DNA from: DASVBE01 sp963770375 | Lineage (GTDB): Bacteria; Actinomycetota; Actinomycetes; Streptosporangiales; Streptosporangiaceae | Assembly (NCBI GenBank): GCA_963770375.1 | Contig: CAVYPM010000003.1 | Span: forward strand, 1-64,000 | Length of the DNA: 64,000 bases | Direction of reading: 5' to 3' | Shown: in pieces, positions 16,959 through 25,602 of the stretch | Layout of the letters: every line of letters starts with the position of its first letter | How positions within the stretch are numbered: position 1 is the stretch's first letter | Position numbers and translations under genes: made by a program | The notes under the pieces: model-generated | Databases searched by the model: none | Told to the model about the DNA's origin: nothing | Seen by the model: the letters and a program-made list of their open reading frames with translations, nothing else

Positions 16959-18008
16959 CTAGAGCGACGCCAGGAAGTCCAGCAGCAGCGCGGTCACCGC
17001 GGCCGGCTGCTCCTGCTGGACCCAGTGCCCGGCGCCGGGCACCAGGTACCGCCCGCGCAGCCCGGGGCAGACCCGGCCGAGGTTCTCGAGCACGCCGGGC
17101 ACCTGGTAGGTCCCCCAGTCGGCCTCCCCCGCGAGGTAGGCGGCGGGCACGTCGATCGTCCGGCCCGCGAACAGCCGCAGGTCCGCGGCGGCCAGCCCGC
17201 TGGTCGCGCACCTGTACCACTGCAGGCCGCCCTGGAACCCGGTGCGCGCGAACTCGGCGCAGTACACGCCGAGCTCGGCCTCGGTCAGCCACGGGCACGC
17301 CGCCGCCTGCGCCGCCGGGGGCAGGTACGGCGCCACGGCCTGCGGCATCGTCGCCCCGCCGGGCATCACGTAGTAGCTGGGCAAGCGGGCCAGCTCACCG
17401 GGGTTAAAGGCGTTTAAGGGATACGGTTTGTTGCCCGGCCAGTCGCCGCTCTTGACATGGAAGTAGGCGCGGAGGAAGTCATGCAGGCCTTGCGGGGGGC
17501 CGAGCATGTCCGCCGCGGCCCGCCGGGTCGAGTAGTACTCCTGGTAGTGCTGGCGCGGCGGCGTGAGCCGGCCGAGAGCGGCGTAGACGTCCTCGGCCGG
17601 CCGGGGCGCGGGCGCGGGGCCGGCCGGGGGCGGCCCGGCGAACGGCGCGCTCATCATGACCACCGCGGTGAAGATGTCCGGCCGGATCAGGGCGCAATGA
17701 GCCGCCACGGGTGAGCCGAAGTCGTGGCCGACGACCGCGGTGACGGAACCGTAATCCATCGAAAAGATCAGGCTGAGAAGGTCCTGCATGAGGCTGAGCG
17801 GCCGGAACGAGGCGAGGTCCCCGTCATAGGCCGGGTCCCAGCCGGTCGTGCGGCCGAAGCCGCGCTGGTCCGGCGCGACCACGCGGAACCCGGCCGCGGC
17901 CAGGGCCGGCATGACCTTGCGCCAGGACCAGGCGAGCTCGGGGAACCCGTGCAGGAGCAGGACGAGAGGCCGGCCGGGCTCGTCGAAGCCTGCCTCCAGC
18001 ACGTGCAT
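16959..18008 (-). CDS. Alpha/beta hydrolase, epoxide-hydrolase type
   Basis: About 349 residues from ATG 18008. HGFPELAWSWRKVMPAL carries the oxyanion HGFP motif, the nucleophile elbow is GHDFGSPVA with Asp (as in epoxide hydrolases rather than Ser), and the C-terminal GAGHWVQQEQP supplies the His. Homology seems to reach about 8 codons upstream (VPGVNGLAMHV), so a rare CTG start near 18040 is possible. The enzyme opens epoxides to diols by an ester intermediate. It lies 71 bp downstream of a P450 on the same strand, a pairing that fits oxidation followed by epoxide hydrolysis. Confidence 0.85.
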   Translation of the reverse strand: MHVLEAGFDEPGRPLVLLLHGFPELAWSWRKVMPALAAAGFRVVAPDQRGFGRTTGWDPAYDGDLASFRPLSLMQDLLSLIFSMDYGSVTAVVGHDFGSPVAAHCALIRPDIFTAVVMMSAPFAGPPPAGPAPAPRPAEDVYAALGRLTPPRQHYQEYYSTRRAAADMLGPPQGLHDFLRAYFHVKSGDWPGNKPYPLNAFNPGELARLPSYYVMPGGATMPQAVAPYLPPAAQAAACPWLTEAELGVYCAEFARTGFQGGLQWYRCATSGLAAADLRLFAGRTIDVPAAYLAGEADWGTYQVPGVLENLGRVCPGLRGRYLVPGAGHWVQQEQPAAVTALLLDFLASL

Positions 18009-18079
18009 CGCCAGCCCGTTGACCCCGGGGACGAGCCGGGACCGGACTCCCGGCGGCAGCAGGTGCCCGGGAAAGCCGG

Positions 18080-19321
18080 TCAGGCGCTGAACTGGCAGGG
18101 CAGGTGCTTGATGCCGTTGACGAAGCTGGACAGCAGCCGGTCCGGCTCGCCGGCCGTGATGTCCGGCACCCGGGTGAGCAGCTCGCGCAGCATGACCGTG
18201 ATCTCGCGGCGGGCCAGGTGCGCGCCCAGGCAGAAGTGCGGCCCGGCCGCGCCGAAGCCGACCTGCGGGTTCGGCGAGCGCAGGATGTCGAACCGGTCGG
18301 GGTCGGGGAACACCGACTCGTCCCGGTTCGCCGAGTAGTAGCACAGCATGAACTTGTCGCCCTCGCGGTACTCCTGCCCGTTCATCGTGTAGTCCCGGGT
18401 CAGCGTGCGCCGCATGAACAGGACCGGCGAGGAGTAGCGGACGACTTCCTCGACCGCGCCGGCGATCCGGCCCTCGAAGTCCTCCAGCAGCAGCGCGCGC
18501 TGCTCGGGGAACTCGGTGAACAGCATGAGCGCGTGGGACAGCGCGTTGCGGGTGGTCTCGTTGCCCGCCACGACCAGCAGGATGAAGAACGAGGCGAGCT
18601 CCTGGCTGGTCAGCTGCTCGCCGTCGATGTTCGCGCTGGCCAGCAGGGAGATCAGGTCCTCGCCGGGCGTCTGCGCGCGGGCCGCGGCCAGGCTGGTGAC
18701 CAGGTCAGTGAGCTCCTGCGCGGCGCCGAGCAGCTGGCCGACCGCCTGGTCCGGGTTCTCGCTGATGAACTCCGGGTCGGACCCGGACAGGATGATGTTG
18801 CTGTTGGCCAGCACCATGTCGTACTTGTCGTCCGGGATGCCGGCCATGTCGCAGATGATCTTCAGCGGCAGCCGGGCCGCGACCTGCGACACGAAGTCGC
18901 CGGGGCCGGCCGCCAGCAGGCCGTCCACCACACTGGCCGCCGCCTGGCGCGCGTCCTCCTCGAACTGGGTGACCATCCGCCGGCTGAACGCGCGGGAGAC
19001 GATCCGGCGCAGCCGGGCGTGCCGCGGGTTGTCCATGTTGATCATCGAGCCGAAGTACTCGTTGAACTCGGCGGGCAGGTCCGCGATGCTCGTCGCGCCC
19101 TGCCCGGAGCAGAACACCTCCGTGTTCTTGCTCGCCTCGACCACGTCGGCGTAGCTGACCAGGGCGTAGTAGCCCCGGGGGTTCACCGCGAACGGCGCCT
19201 CGGGCTCGGTGAAGAACTGCGGCCGCCCCTGGGCACGCAGGACGGCGAACGCCGCGGCGCGCTCGGGGAGCGGCAGGCCCCAGAACTCAATGGCCGACAG
19301 GTCAATCCCGGCAACAGTCAT
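18080..19321 (-). CDS. Cytochrome P450
   Basis: 413 residues from ATG 19321, with GGAAGG 9 bases upstream. I-helix VVAGNETTRNALSHAL, K-helix EEVVR (ExxR), and the haem loop FGAAGPHFCLGAHLARRE with the Cys ligand near residue 363 are all intact. Segments INMDNPRHARLRRIVSRAF and the end FVNGIKHLPCQF resemble the CYP124/125/142 group that oxidises branched lipids and sterol side chains, but I would not assign a subfamily. It needs a ferredoxin and reductase, which are not in this window. An epoxide hydrolase follows. Confidence 0.9.
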   Translation of the reverse strand: MTVAGIDLSAIEFWGLPLPERAAAFAVLRAQGRPQFFTEPEAPFAVNPRGYYALVSYADVVEASKNTEVFCSGQGATSIADLPAEFNEYFGSMINMDNPRHARLRRIVSRAFSRRMVTQFEEDARQAAASVVDGLLAAGPGDFVSQVAARLPLKIICDMAGIPDDKYDMVLANSNIILSGSDPEFISENPDQAVGQLLGAAQELTDLVTSLAAARAQTPGEDLISLLASANIDGEQLTSQELASFFILLVVAGNETTRNALSHALMLFTEFPEQRALLLEDFEGRIAGAVEEVVRYSSPVLFMRRTLTRDYTMNGQEYREGDKFMLCYYSANRDESVFPDPDRFDILRSPNPQVGFGAAGPHFCLGAHLARREITVMLRELLTRVPDITAGEPDRLLSSFVNGIKHLPCQFSA

Positions 19322-19400
19322 CACCAGAAGCCTTCCGCGAGAACGTGTTCTTACCTCATCATGACGCCCGGCCCGGTGACTAGCCTGCGCCCGGCGCGGG

Positions 19401-19432
19401 TAGTCCGGAGCGCTGATAGTCCGGAGCGCTGA
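19401..19432 (+). repeat. Perfect tandem 16-bp direct repeat
   Basis: TAGTCCGGAGCGCTGA occurs twice head to tail (19401-19416, 19417-19432), 28 bp upstream of a small gene with an AAGGAGG ribosome site and in the region shared with the divergent P450 gene. It may be a pair of regulator sites. Confidence 0.6.
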
Positions 19433-19459
19433 CCGCAGTGTCCGCGTAAGGAGGTCGTC

Positions 19460-19669
19460 ATGGCCATCAAGTCAGAGCGGGCAGTGCCGCACGAGAAGCT
19501 CGACCGGGAAAGCGATGCCGTGCACGCGTGGCGGGTCCGCCGCCTGATCGGCCTCGGCGTGGCCTGGGCGGCCGCCGAGGCGGCCGCGGACCGGGTCGAC
19601 TGGCACGAGGTCGCCAGGCTGGTCAAGCGGGGCTGCCCGGCCTCGCTCGCGCTCGCGATCGTCCAGTGA
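19460..19669 (+). CDS. Small conserved hypothetical protein, 69 aa
   Basis: ATG 19460 stands 5 bases after AAGGAGG, one of the best ribosome sites in the window. The protein has a charged start (MAIKSERAVPHEKLDRESD), then VHAWRVRRLIGLGVAWAAAE and a hydrophobic C-terminal end. It resembles small actinobacterial proteins with a HxWR-x-L-GL-G pattern, whose role is unknown to me. It has no signal peptide. Twin 16-bp repeats upstream suggest regulated expression. Confidence 0.7.
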   Translation: MAIKSERAVPHEKLDRESDAVHAWRVRRLIGLGVAWAAAEAAADRVDWHEVARLVKRGCPASLALAIVQ

Positions 19670-19723
19670 CCCGGCCCGGCCGGGCCGCCGCCGGCGGCCG
19701 GGTCCCCGTGCTGGCAGGCTGCC

Positions 19724-20572
19724 GTGCTGGCGGCCGCCGTGCTGGGCGCGTGCGGCTCGTCCGCCCCGGCGGCCGCGCCGGGCACGGCCTCGGTGGTGTC
19801 GGCGCCCGTGCGGGTCGCGCACACCCGTCTCGGCGCCGTCGGGTACCGGGAGGTCGGGAACGGTCCCCCGCTGGTCCTGATCATGGGTTACGGCTGGAAC
19901 ATGGAGGGCTGGGACCCGCGGCTGGTGCACGCCCTGGCCGGCCACTACCGGGTGGTGATGTTCGACAACTCCGGGATCGGCCGCACCCGGCTGCTGCCGC
20001 TGCCGCTGAGCATCCCCGCCATGGCCGGCCAGACCAGCGCGCTGATCACGGCCCTTCACCTGCACCGGCCGGACGTCCTCGGCTGGTCGATGGGCGGGAT
20101 GATCGCCCAGGCCCTGGCGGTCCGGCACCCCGGCCAGGTCCGCCGCCTGGTGCTGTGCGCCACGTTCCCCGGCACCGGCGCGGCCGTCATCCCCCCGCTG
20201 TCGGTCATGCGCGGCGGCCGCATCTTCCCGGCCAGCCAGGGCCAGGCCCGGGCCGCGTACCAGGCCGCGATCGCGGCGTACCCGCCCGCCGCCCCGCCGT
20301 CGGCGGTCGTCAAGGTGAGCCAGGCCAGCGCCGAGACCGACTGGTGGGACGGCCACGACGCCGCCGGGCGCGAGATCGCCAGGATCCCGGTGCCCACCCT
20401 GGTCGCCGACGGCACCGACGACCAGCTCGACCCGGCCGTCAACGACCGCACCCTGGCCCGGCTCATCCCCCGGGCCCGGCTCGTGCTCTACCCCGGCGCC
20501 GGGCACGGGTTCCTGTTCCAGGACCGGACCCGGTTCGCCGCCCTGATCGGGTCGTTCCTGGCGGCGGGCTAG
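19724..20572 (+). CDS. Alpha/beta hydrolase, possible lipoprotein
   Basis: 282 residues from GTG 19724, the only start after an in-frame TGA at 19667. The N-terminus LAAAVLGACGSS looks like a lipobox (LGAC) with a very short leader lacking basic residues, so export is uncertain. The hydrolase domain has MGYGWNMEGWDP, the Ser elbow GWSMGG, the Asp in DGTDDQLDP and His in GAGHGFLFQ, a complete triad. Substrate unknown. Its TAG stop shares the palindrome CTAG (20569-20572) with the stop of the convergent LtrA gene. Confidence 0.82.
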   Translation: MLAAAVLGACGSSAPAAAPGTASVVSAPVRVAHTRLGAVGYREVGNGPPLVLIMGYGWNMEGWDPRLVHALAGHYRVVMFDNSGIGRTRLLPLPLSIPAMAGQTSALITALHLHRPDVLGWSMGGMIAQALAVRHPGQVRRLVLCATFPGTGAAVIPPLSVMRGGRIFPASQGQARAAYQAAIAAYPPAAPPSAVVKVSQASAETDWWDGHDAAGREIARIPVPTLVADGTDDQLDPAVNDRTLARLIPRARLVLYPGAGHGFLFQDRTRFAALIGSFLAAG

Positions 20573-21777
20573 TGCCCGGCGGGGGCTAGCTTGCGGGTGA
20601 CCGCGAGCGTCCAGGGGATGCTGAGCAGGGCCACGACCACGAGGCCGAGGAACAGCGGCGGGGGCGCCACGGCGGCGGCGGCCAGGCACGCCACGGCCGC
20701 CACGGCACAGGACCGGGCCAGCGGCCGGTACAGGCCGCGGTCGTCGTCCCAGGCGGTCAGGGTCGCGGCGACCAGCATCGTGGCGGCCAGGACGACGGCG
20801 GCGCCCGCGCACAGCGTCCACGCCGTGGCGGCCGGGGTGCGGCCGTCGTGGGCGTGCTCGATGAGGCCGGTCATCGCGGCGCCCATCGCGGCGATGGCGG
20901 CGGTGAGCGGCAGGTGGGCGAGCACCCAGGACAGGCTGGCCCAGGGGCGGGGCCGGGGCGGGCGGCGGCCGACAAAGTCGAAGTACGTCCACCAGGCGCC
21001 GAACCCGATCACGACGGCCACCAGCCCGACGGCGAGCGTGAGCCCGCTGACCGGCTCGCGGGCCAGGCCGGTCACCACGCCGGTGAGGGTCTCGCCGAGC
21101 ACGATGATGATCAGCAGGCCGAACCGCTCGATCAGCGCATCGGAGACCATCAGCGCGGTGAGCTGTACCGGGGCCGCCCAGCGAATCAGCGCGGTGAACC
21201 CGGCCAGATAGGCGGCGTCGATCACGCCCCAGGCCGGGACACGGCCGGCCGCTGGCAGCAGGGCGGTGCCGGCCAGCAGGACCGCGCTGGCGGCCGTGCC
21301 GGTGACGAACAGCCAGCTCGGCCGGCGGAACTGCGGCTCGTCGTCGCGGGCGGCCAGCAGCCACAGCACGGCCAGCACCGCGAACAGCACGCCCGCGGCG
21401 ACGGCGAACGCGGCCCCGCGCGCACCGCCGGCCTCGGGGATGAAGGAGCCCATCGCGACCAGCACCAGGATCTGGAGCAGGAACGTGCTGCGGGCCCTGG
21501 CGTCCTCGTGGCCGTGCAGTTCGTGGTGCAGGCTGCCGTTCACCCAGGCGATCCACACCAGCGTGAACACCGCCGCGTACTCGCCGAGCCCGCCCCAGGT
21601 CAGGTGCCCGGCCAGGCGGTGCGCCGCCTGGGCGACCAGCACCACCACGGCCAGGTCGTAGAACAGCTCGAGCGGGCCCACCGTGCGCTCGCGCGGCTGC
21701 TCGCCGTGCGGGCGGGGCGGCTGCCACAGGGCCCGGCGCAGCTGTGCCCAGCGCTCCCGGCGCGCGGTGCCCGCCAT
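20569..21777 (-). CDS. Low temperature requirement protein A (LtrA) family
   Basis: 402 residues from ATG 21777 (GGGAGG just upstream; ATG 21807 is an alternative). The opening VGPLELFYDLAVVVLVAQAA and SLHHELHGHEDARARS are the LtrA signature; about 12 hydrophobic helices follow, with LIERFGLLIIIVLGETLTG in the middle. LtrA proteins are membrane proteins first linked to low-temperature growth in Listeria; the molecular function is unknown. It converges with the hydrolase gene with overlapping stop codons. Confidence 0.88.
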   Translation of the reverse strand: MAGTARRERWAQLRRALWQPPRPHGEQPRERTVGPLELFYDLAVVVLVAQAAHRLAGHLTWGGLGEYAAVFTLVWIAWVNGSLHHELHGHEDARARSTFLLQILVLVAMGSFIPEAGGARGAAFAVAAGVLFAVLAVLWLLAARDDEPQFRRPSWLFVTGTAASAVLLAGTALLPAAGRVPAWGVIDAAYLAGFTALIRWAAPVQLTALMVSDALIERFGLLIIIVLGETLTGVVTGLAREPVSGLTLAVGLVAVVIGFGAWWTYFDFVGRRPPRPRPWASLSWVLAHLPLTAAIAAMGAAMTGLIEHAHDGRTPAATAWTLCAGAAVVLAATMLVAATLTAWDDDRGLYRPLARSCAVAAVACLAAAAVAPPPLFLGLVVVALLSIPWTLAVTRKLAPAGH

Positions 21778-21852
21778 GGCCCTCCCTGCCGGTCGTGAAC
21801 GCTTCATGATCCGCGCACGCGATAACCTCGGCAGCACGGGAACGGGGAGACT

Positions 21853-22492
21853 ATGAGCCTGCGGATGAGGTTGTTCGCCCTGACGTACGACCGCCAGATC
21901 GCCAGGGCCGAGGACGCCGGGCTGCGCGCGCTGCGGCTGCGGCTGCTCGCCGGGGCCGGCGGTGACGTGCTGGAGATCGGCGGCGGGACCGGGGCGAACC
22001 TGCCCTGCTACGGCCCGGCCGTCGGGTCGCTGACCATCACCGAGCCCGAGCCGCCGATGCTGCGGCGGCTCGAGCGCCGGGTCCGCGAGCACGGTGCTCT
22101 CAAGCACGGGCCAGGCCGCCCGGGTGCTCCGGGCGCCCGCCGAGGACCTTCCGTTCGCGGACCACAGCTTCGACGTGGCCGTCTCCACCCTGGTCCTGTG
22201 CGGCGTCGACGACCAGCCCCGGGCGCTGCGGGAGCTGCGGCGGGTGCTGCGGCCCGGCGGCCGGCTGCTGTTCCTTGAGCACGTGCGGTCCGCGGATCCG
22301 GGCACGGCCCGGCTGCAGGACCGGGTGAACTGGCTCAACCGGCTGATGGTGTGCTGCGACTGCAACCGCCCCACGCTCGGCACGATCCGGCGCAGCGGTT
22401 TCACCGTCACCGAGGTGGAGCACACGGCGCTGCCGAAGGCCCCGGCGTACGTGCGCCCCACGATCCTGGGCAGCGCCGCCCGGTCAGCCTGA
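21853..22492 (+). pseudogene. Class I methyltransferase with one frameshift
   Basis: The first frame (ATG 21853) gives MSLRMRLFALTYDRQI, motif I GDVLEIGGGTGANLPCY and EPEPPMLRRLERRVREHG. Near 22090-22105 the frame shifts by one base, and the next frame carries VLRAPAEDLPFADHSFDVAV, LRRVLRPGGRLLFLEHV and the C-terminus ending at 22492. The joined protein, about 212 residues, matches small UbiE-like methyltransferases (phospholipid-methyltransferase type). Nothing else in either half is decayed, so a sequence error is plausible. The 3' end overlaps the convergent monooxygenase gene by 9 bp. Confidence 0.78.
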
Positions 22493-23725
22493 ACCGGCCA
22501 GGTGCCGCGCGAGGTCACCGGTCACCGCACGGGCGTCGTCCTCGATGCCGCAGATGAACGTGGACCGGCGGCGGCGCAGCACGGGCAGGCCCAGCACGTA
22601 CAGCCCCGGGCTGCCGGTCACCGTTCCGCCCTCGTGCTGCAGGTGGCCCTTGGCGTCGACCACGGGCACGTCGAGCCACCGGTAGTCGGGCCGGAAGCCG
22701 GTCGCCCAGAGGATGGTGCGGATCTCGCCGCTGCGCAGGTCGAGCTGCAGGCGGGCCGGCTGGGGCACCGGGGTGTCCGGATACCGTTCTGGCGGCCCCG
22801 CGTCAGCCCCGCGCGGGTCGACGGCGGCCCACTCGTCGAAGGTGTCCAGCAGGCGTTCCAGCTTGAGGTCCGCGAGCGAGATCACGTTGCGCAGGCCGCC
22901 GGAGAACAGGGCGCGGCCGTCACGGATCATGGCCAGGCGGCCCACCAGCTGGACGCCCATGGCGGTGAGCGCGCTGAGGTCGAGGGTGGCCCGGCCGGGC
23001 GTGCCGACCAGCTGGGGGGACGGCAGGCGCCGGGCCCGTTCCAGGTCCTCGACCTCGTCGTGGCGCTGGTCCCAGACGCCGGAGGAGTCCATCCACCAGA
23101 GCACGTCGCGGCCGCGGTAGGTGCGCGGCAGCCGGACGTGCTCCCCGACGGAGAGCGTGACCGGCCGGCCCGACTGCTGCAGCTCTGCGGCCAGCTGGAC
23201 GCCCGTGGCCGACGCGCCGACGACGAGCACGCCGCCGTCGGGGAGCTGGCTGGGGTCGCGGTAGCCGAATGGGGTCAGCTGGCTGACCTCCGCCGGCACC
23301 GCCTCGGTGAACGGCGGCACCGACGGCAGGTTGCACGCGCCGCTGGCGATGACCACCGTTGCGGAGTGAATCTCGCCCCCGCTGTGCGTAATCCGGAATC
23401 CGTCGCCGTCCCGGCGAACCGAGGTGACGTTCGTCCCGGTACGGACCGGCGCGCCGGAGTTCTTGGCGAAGCGCTCGATGAACTCGGTCACTTCGCCCGC
23501 GGTCATGTAGCCGTCGGGCTCCGGGCCTTCGTAGCGAAGGCCCGGAACCCTGCTCTGCCAGTTGGGCGTGAGCAGCCGCAGCGAGTCCCAGCGCTCATTC
23601 CGCCAGGAGTTCGCCACCTCGCCGCGTTCCAGCACGACGTGGTCGATCGACCGGCCGCTCAGGAAGTGGCTCGCGGCGAGACCCGCGTGCCCCGCTCCGA
23701 TGACGACCGCGGCAGTGCGTTCTAT
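22484..23725 (-). CDS. Flavin-containing monooxygenase-like oxidoreductase
   Basis: About 413 residues. The FAD motif GAGHAG in AAVVIGAGHAGLAASHFL is at the N-terminus, a second Rossmann motif GASATG (NADPH) lies mid-protein in VLVVGASATGVQLAAEL, and ATGFRPDY is the C-terminal flavoprotein mark. The expected initiator, placed 7 bases after GAGGA, is ATA (23725) rather than ATG; no in-frame ATG, GTG or TTG precedes the FAD motif. A start at GTG 23635 would delete the FAD site. The gene starts 10 bp after the OsmC stop, so both form one operon, suggesting a role in thiol or peroxide chemistry. Confidence 0.8.
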   Translation of the reverse strand: MERTAAVVIGAGHAGLAASHFLSGRSIDHVVLERGEVANSWRNERWDSLRLLTPNWQSRVPGLRYEGPEPDGYMTAGEVTEFIERFAKNSGAPVRTGTNVTSVRRDGDGFRITHSGGEIHSATVVIASGACNLPSVPPFTEAVPAEVSQLTPFGYRDPSQLPDGGVLVVGASATGVQLAAELQQSGRPVTLSVGEHVRLPRTYRGRDVLWWMDSSGVWDQRHDEVEDLERARRLPSPQLVGTPGRATLDLSALTAMGVQLVGRLAMIRDGRALFSGGLRNVISLADLKLERLLDTFDEWAAVDPRGADAGPPERYPDTPVPQPARLQLDLRSGEIRTILWATGFRPDYRWLDVPVVDAKGHLQHEGGTVTGSPGLYVLGLPVLRRRRSTFICGIEDDARAVTGDLARHLAGSG

Positions 23726-23735
23726 GACGGATTCC

Positions 23736-24284
23736 TCAGGCGACTTCGACGGTGATGTTCGTCGGGTTCGACAGGGCGTCGAACACGGCGGAGCGCTTCT
23801 GGGACTGGGCCACCAGCGCCTCGATCTCCTGCTTCGACGCGTCCGCGTCGATGGTGAACGTCACCTTGATGTCGTTGAAGCCGTTGCGGACGTCGCTGTC
23901 CGCCCCGAGGATCCCGCGGATGTCGTGCGCGCCCTCGAGCTTCGACTCGACCGAGCGCAGCTGGATGCCGCGGTTCTCGGCGACCGAGGCCACGCCCGCG
24001 GTCAGGCAGCTGGCCAGGCCGACGAGCAGGTACTCGATCGGCGTGATGCCGTTGTCGGTGGCCGCGAAGACGAGCGGGTGGTCGGCCTCGAACGTCGACT
24101 CGGCTTCGTGCTTCTGCTCCTCGCCCAGGCCGAAGAAGCTGTCGACCTTGATCTGGCTGTGCACGCCGGTCTGCCACTTGGCGGACGCCCGCCAGGTGAA
24201 CTGGGCGGCCTCCGGCGCACCCTTGAGGACTTCGCGCGCGTCAAGCAGCGCCTGGACGTTTACTCCGTTGGTAACTGCAGTCAT
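23736..24284 (-). CDS. OsmC family protein
   Basis: 182 residues. OsmC fold marks are FEADHPLVFAATDNGITPIEYLL and the conserved Cys in GLASCLTAGVASVAE. The second redox Cys of OsmC/Ohr peroxidases, expected in the C-terminal helix, is replaced (VAQSQKRSAVFDAL), so classical thiol-peroxidase activity is doubtful. It is the first gene of an operon with the flavin monooxygenase and diverges from metX across 86 bp that must hold both promoters. Confidence 0.85.
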   Translation of the reverse strand: MTAVTNGVNVQALLDAREVLKGAPEAAQFTWRASAKWQTGVHSQIKVDSFFGLGEEQKHEAESTFEADHPLVFAATDNGITPIEYLLVGLASCLTAGVASVAENRGIQLRSVESKLEGAHDIRGILGADSDVRNGFNDIKVTFTIDADASKQEIEALVAQSQKRSAVFDALSNPTNITVEVA

Positions 24285-24370
24285 TTCTGAGTCTCCTCGA
24301 CCCTTCCCCGGGGGATATCCCTACTTAGATGGTCGAGATTATAACTGACCACCGGGATACCATGGCCCCC

Positions 24371-25583
24371 ATGTCAGAGCTAGCCCCGGCGGCGGCCTGG
24401 CTCAGTCGGCACTGTCGAAACACAATACGTTGATCTGCCCGGATCGGTTCAACTGGACTGCGGAAACGAGCTATTTCCGGTCCGGGTGGCCTACGAGACC
24501 TACGGCACCCTGTCCGCCCAGCGCGACAACGTCATCCTGGTCTGCCACGCCCTCAGCGGCGACGCGCATGCGGCCGGCTACGCGACGACGCCACCCGCGG
24601 AGAGCACCCGCGACGGGTTCGGCGCGGACGACCGCGACGGCTCCGCCCGCAAGGGCCTGGGCTGGTGGGACGGGATGATCGGCCCCGGCAAGGCGTTCGA
24701 CACCGACCGCTACTTCGTCGTCTCCACGAACCTGCTCGGCGGCTGCCGCGGGACAACCGGGCCGTCGTCAGCCAACCCGGCGACCGGCCAGCCGTACGGG
24801 CCGGACTTCCCGGTGATCACTGTCGCGGACATGGTGCGGACCGAGCGGGCGTTCCTGGACACGCTGGGCATCGAACGGCTGGCCGCGGTGGCCGGCGGCT
24901 CGCTCGGCGGGATGCAGGCGTACGAGTGGGCGGTCCGCTACCCGGACCAGGTCGATTCGATCGTGGTGATCGCCAGCACGCACGCGCTGCACCCGCAGGG
25001 CGTGGCCTGGAACGCGATCGCGCGCGAGTCGATCATGGGCGACCCAGCCTGGCAGGGCGGCCGCTACTACGGCACCGGCGCCGCGCCCGACGCCGGCATG
25101 GGCGTGGCCCGGATGGTCGGCCACATCACGTACCTGTCCGCGCCGGGCCTGGAGGGCAAGTTCGGCCGGCGGCTGCAGTTCGCCGACGACATCCGCTACA
25201 CGCTCACCGAGCCGGAGTTCGAGGTGGAGAGCTACCTGCGCCACCAGGCCCGCTCGTTCGTCAAGCGGTTCGACGCCAACACCTACCTGTACACGTCGCG
25301 CGCGCTGACGTACTTCGACCTCGCCCGTCAGTACGGCAGCGGGTCGCTGAAGGAGGCGCTCAGGGACGTCTCGGCGCGGACGCTGCTGATCGCCTTCAGT
25401 TCCGACTGGCTGTACCCTCCGTCCGCGTCAGCCGACGTCGAGGAGGCGCTCCGGTCTCTCGGCAAGCCGGTTGAATTCCACGTGATCGAAGCCCCGTACG
25501 GCCACGACTGCTTCCTGCTGGAGGAAGCACGGCAGATCCCGGTTATCCGCCGTTTCCTGGCCGAGGGCAGGATAGGCGGATGA
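24371..25583 (+). CDS. metX: Homoserine O-acetyltransferase (N-terminal frameshift)
   Basis: From 24486 the protein reads VAYETYGTLSAQRDNVILVC and has the nucleophile elbow GGSLGGMQ, Asp in IAFSSDWLYPP and His in APYGHDCFLLEE: the full MetX triad. Conserved sequence reaches back through SVGTVETQYVDLP to about 24402, but that frame has a TAG at 24381 and no start; ATG 24371 (MSELAPAAA) is one base out of frame. I therefore infer a single-base slip in the CGG repeat at 24384-24400. Otherwise GTG 24486 would remove about 30 conserved residues. The enzyme acetylates homoserine for methionine synthesis; metY follows 19 bp later. Confidence 0.88.
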
Positions 25584-25602
25584 CGCCCAGGAAGAGGCCC
25601 GC

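Noticed and set aside
24285..24370. SAM riboswitch upstream of metX
   Set aside because: Only 86 bp between the OsmC and metX starts and no recognisable SAM-aptamer stems; a TATCCC/GGGATA pair is present but too little to call.
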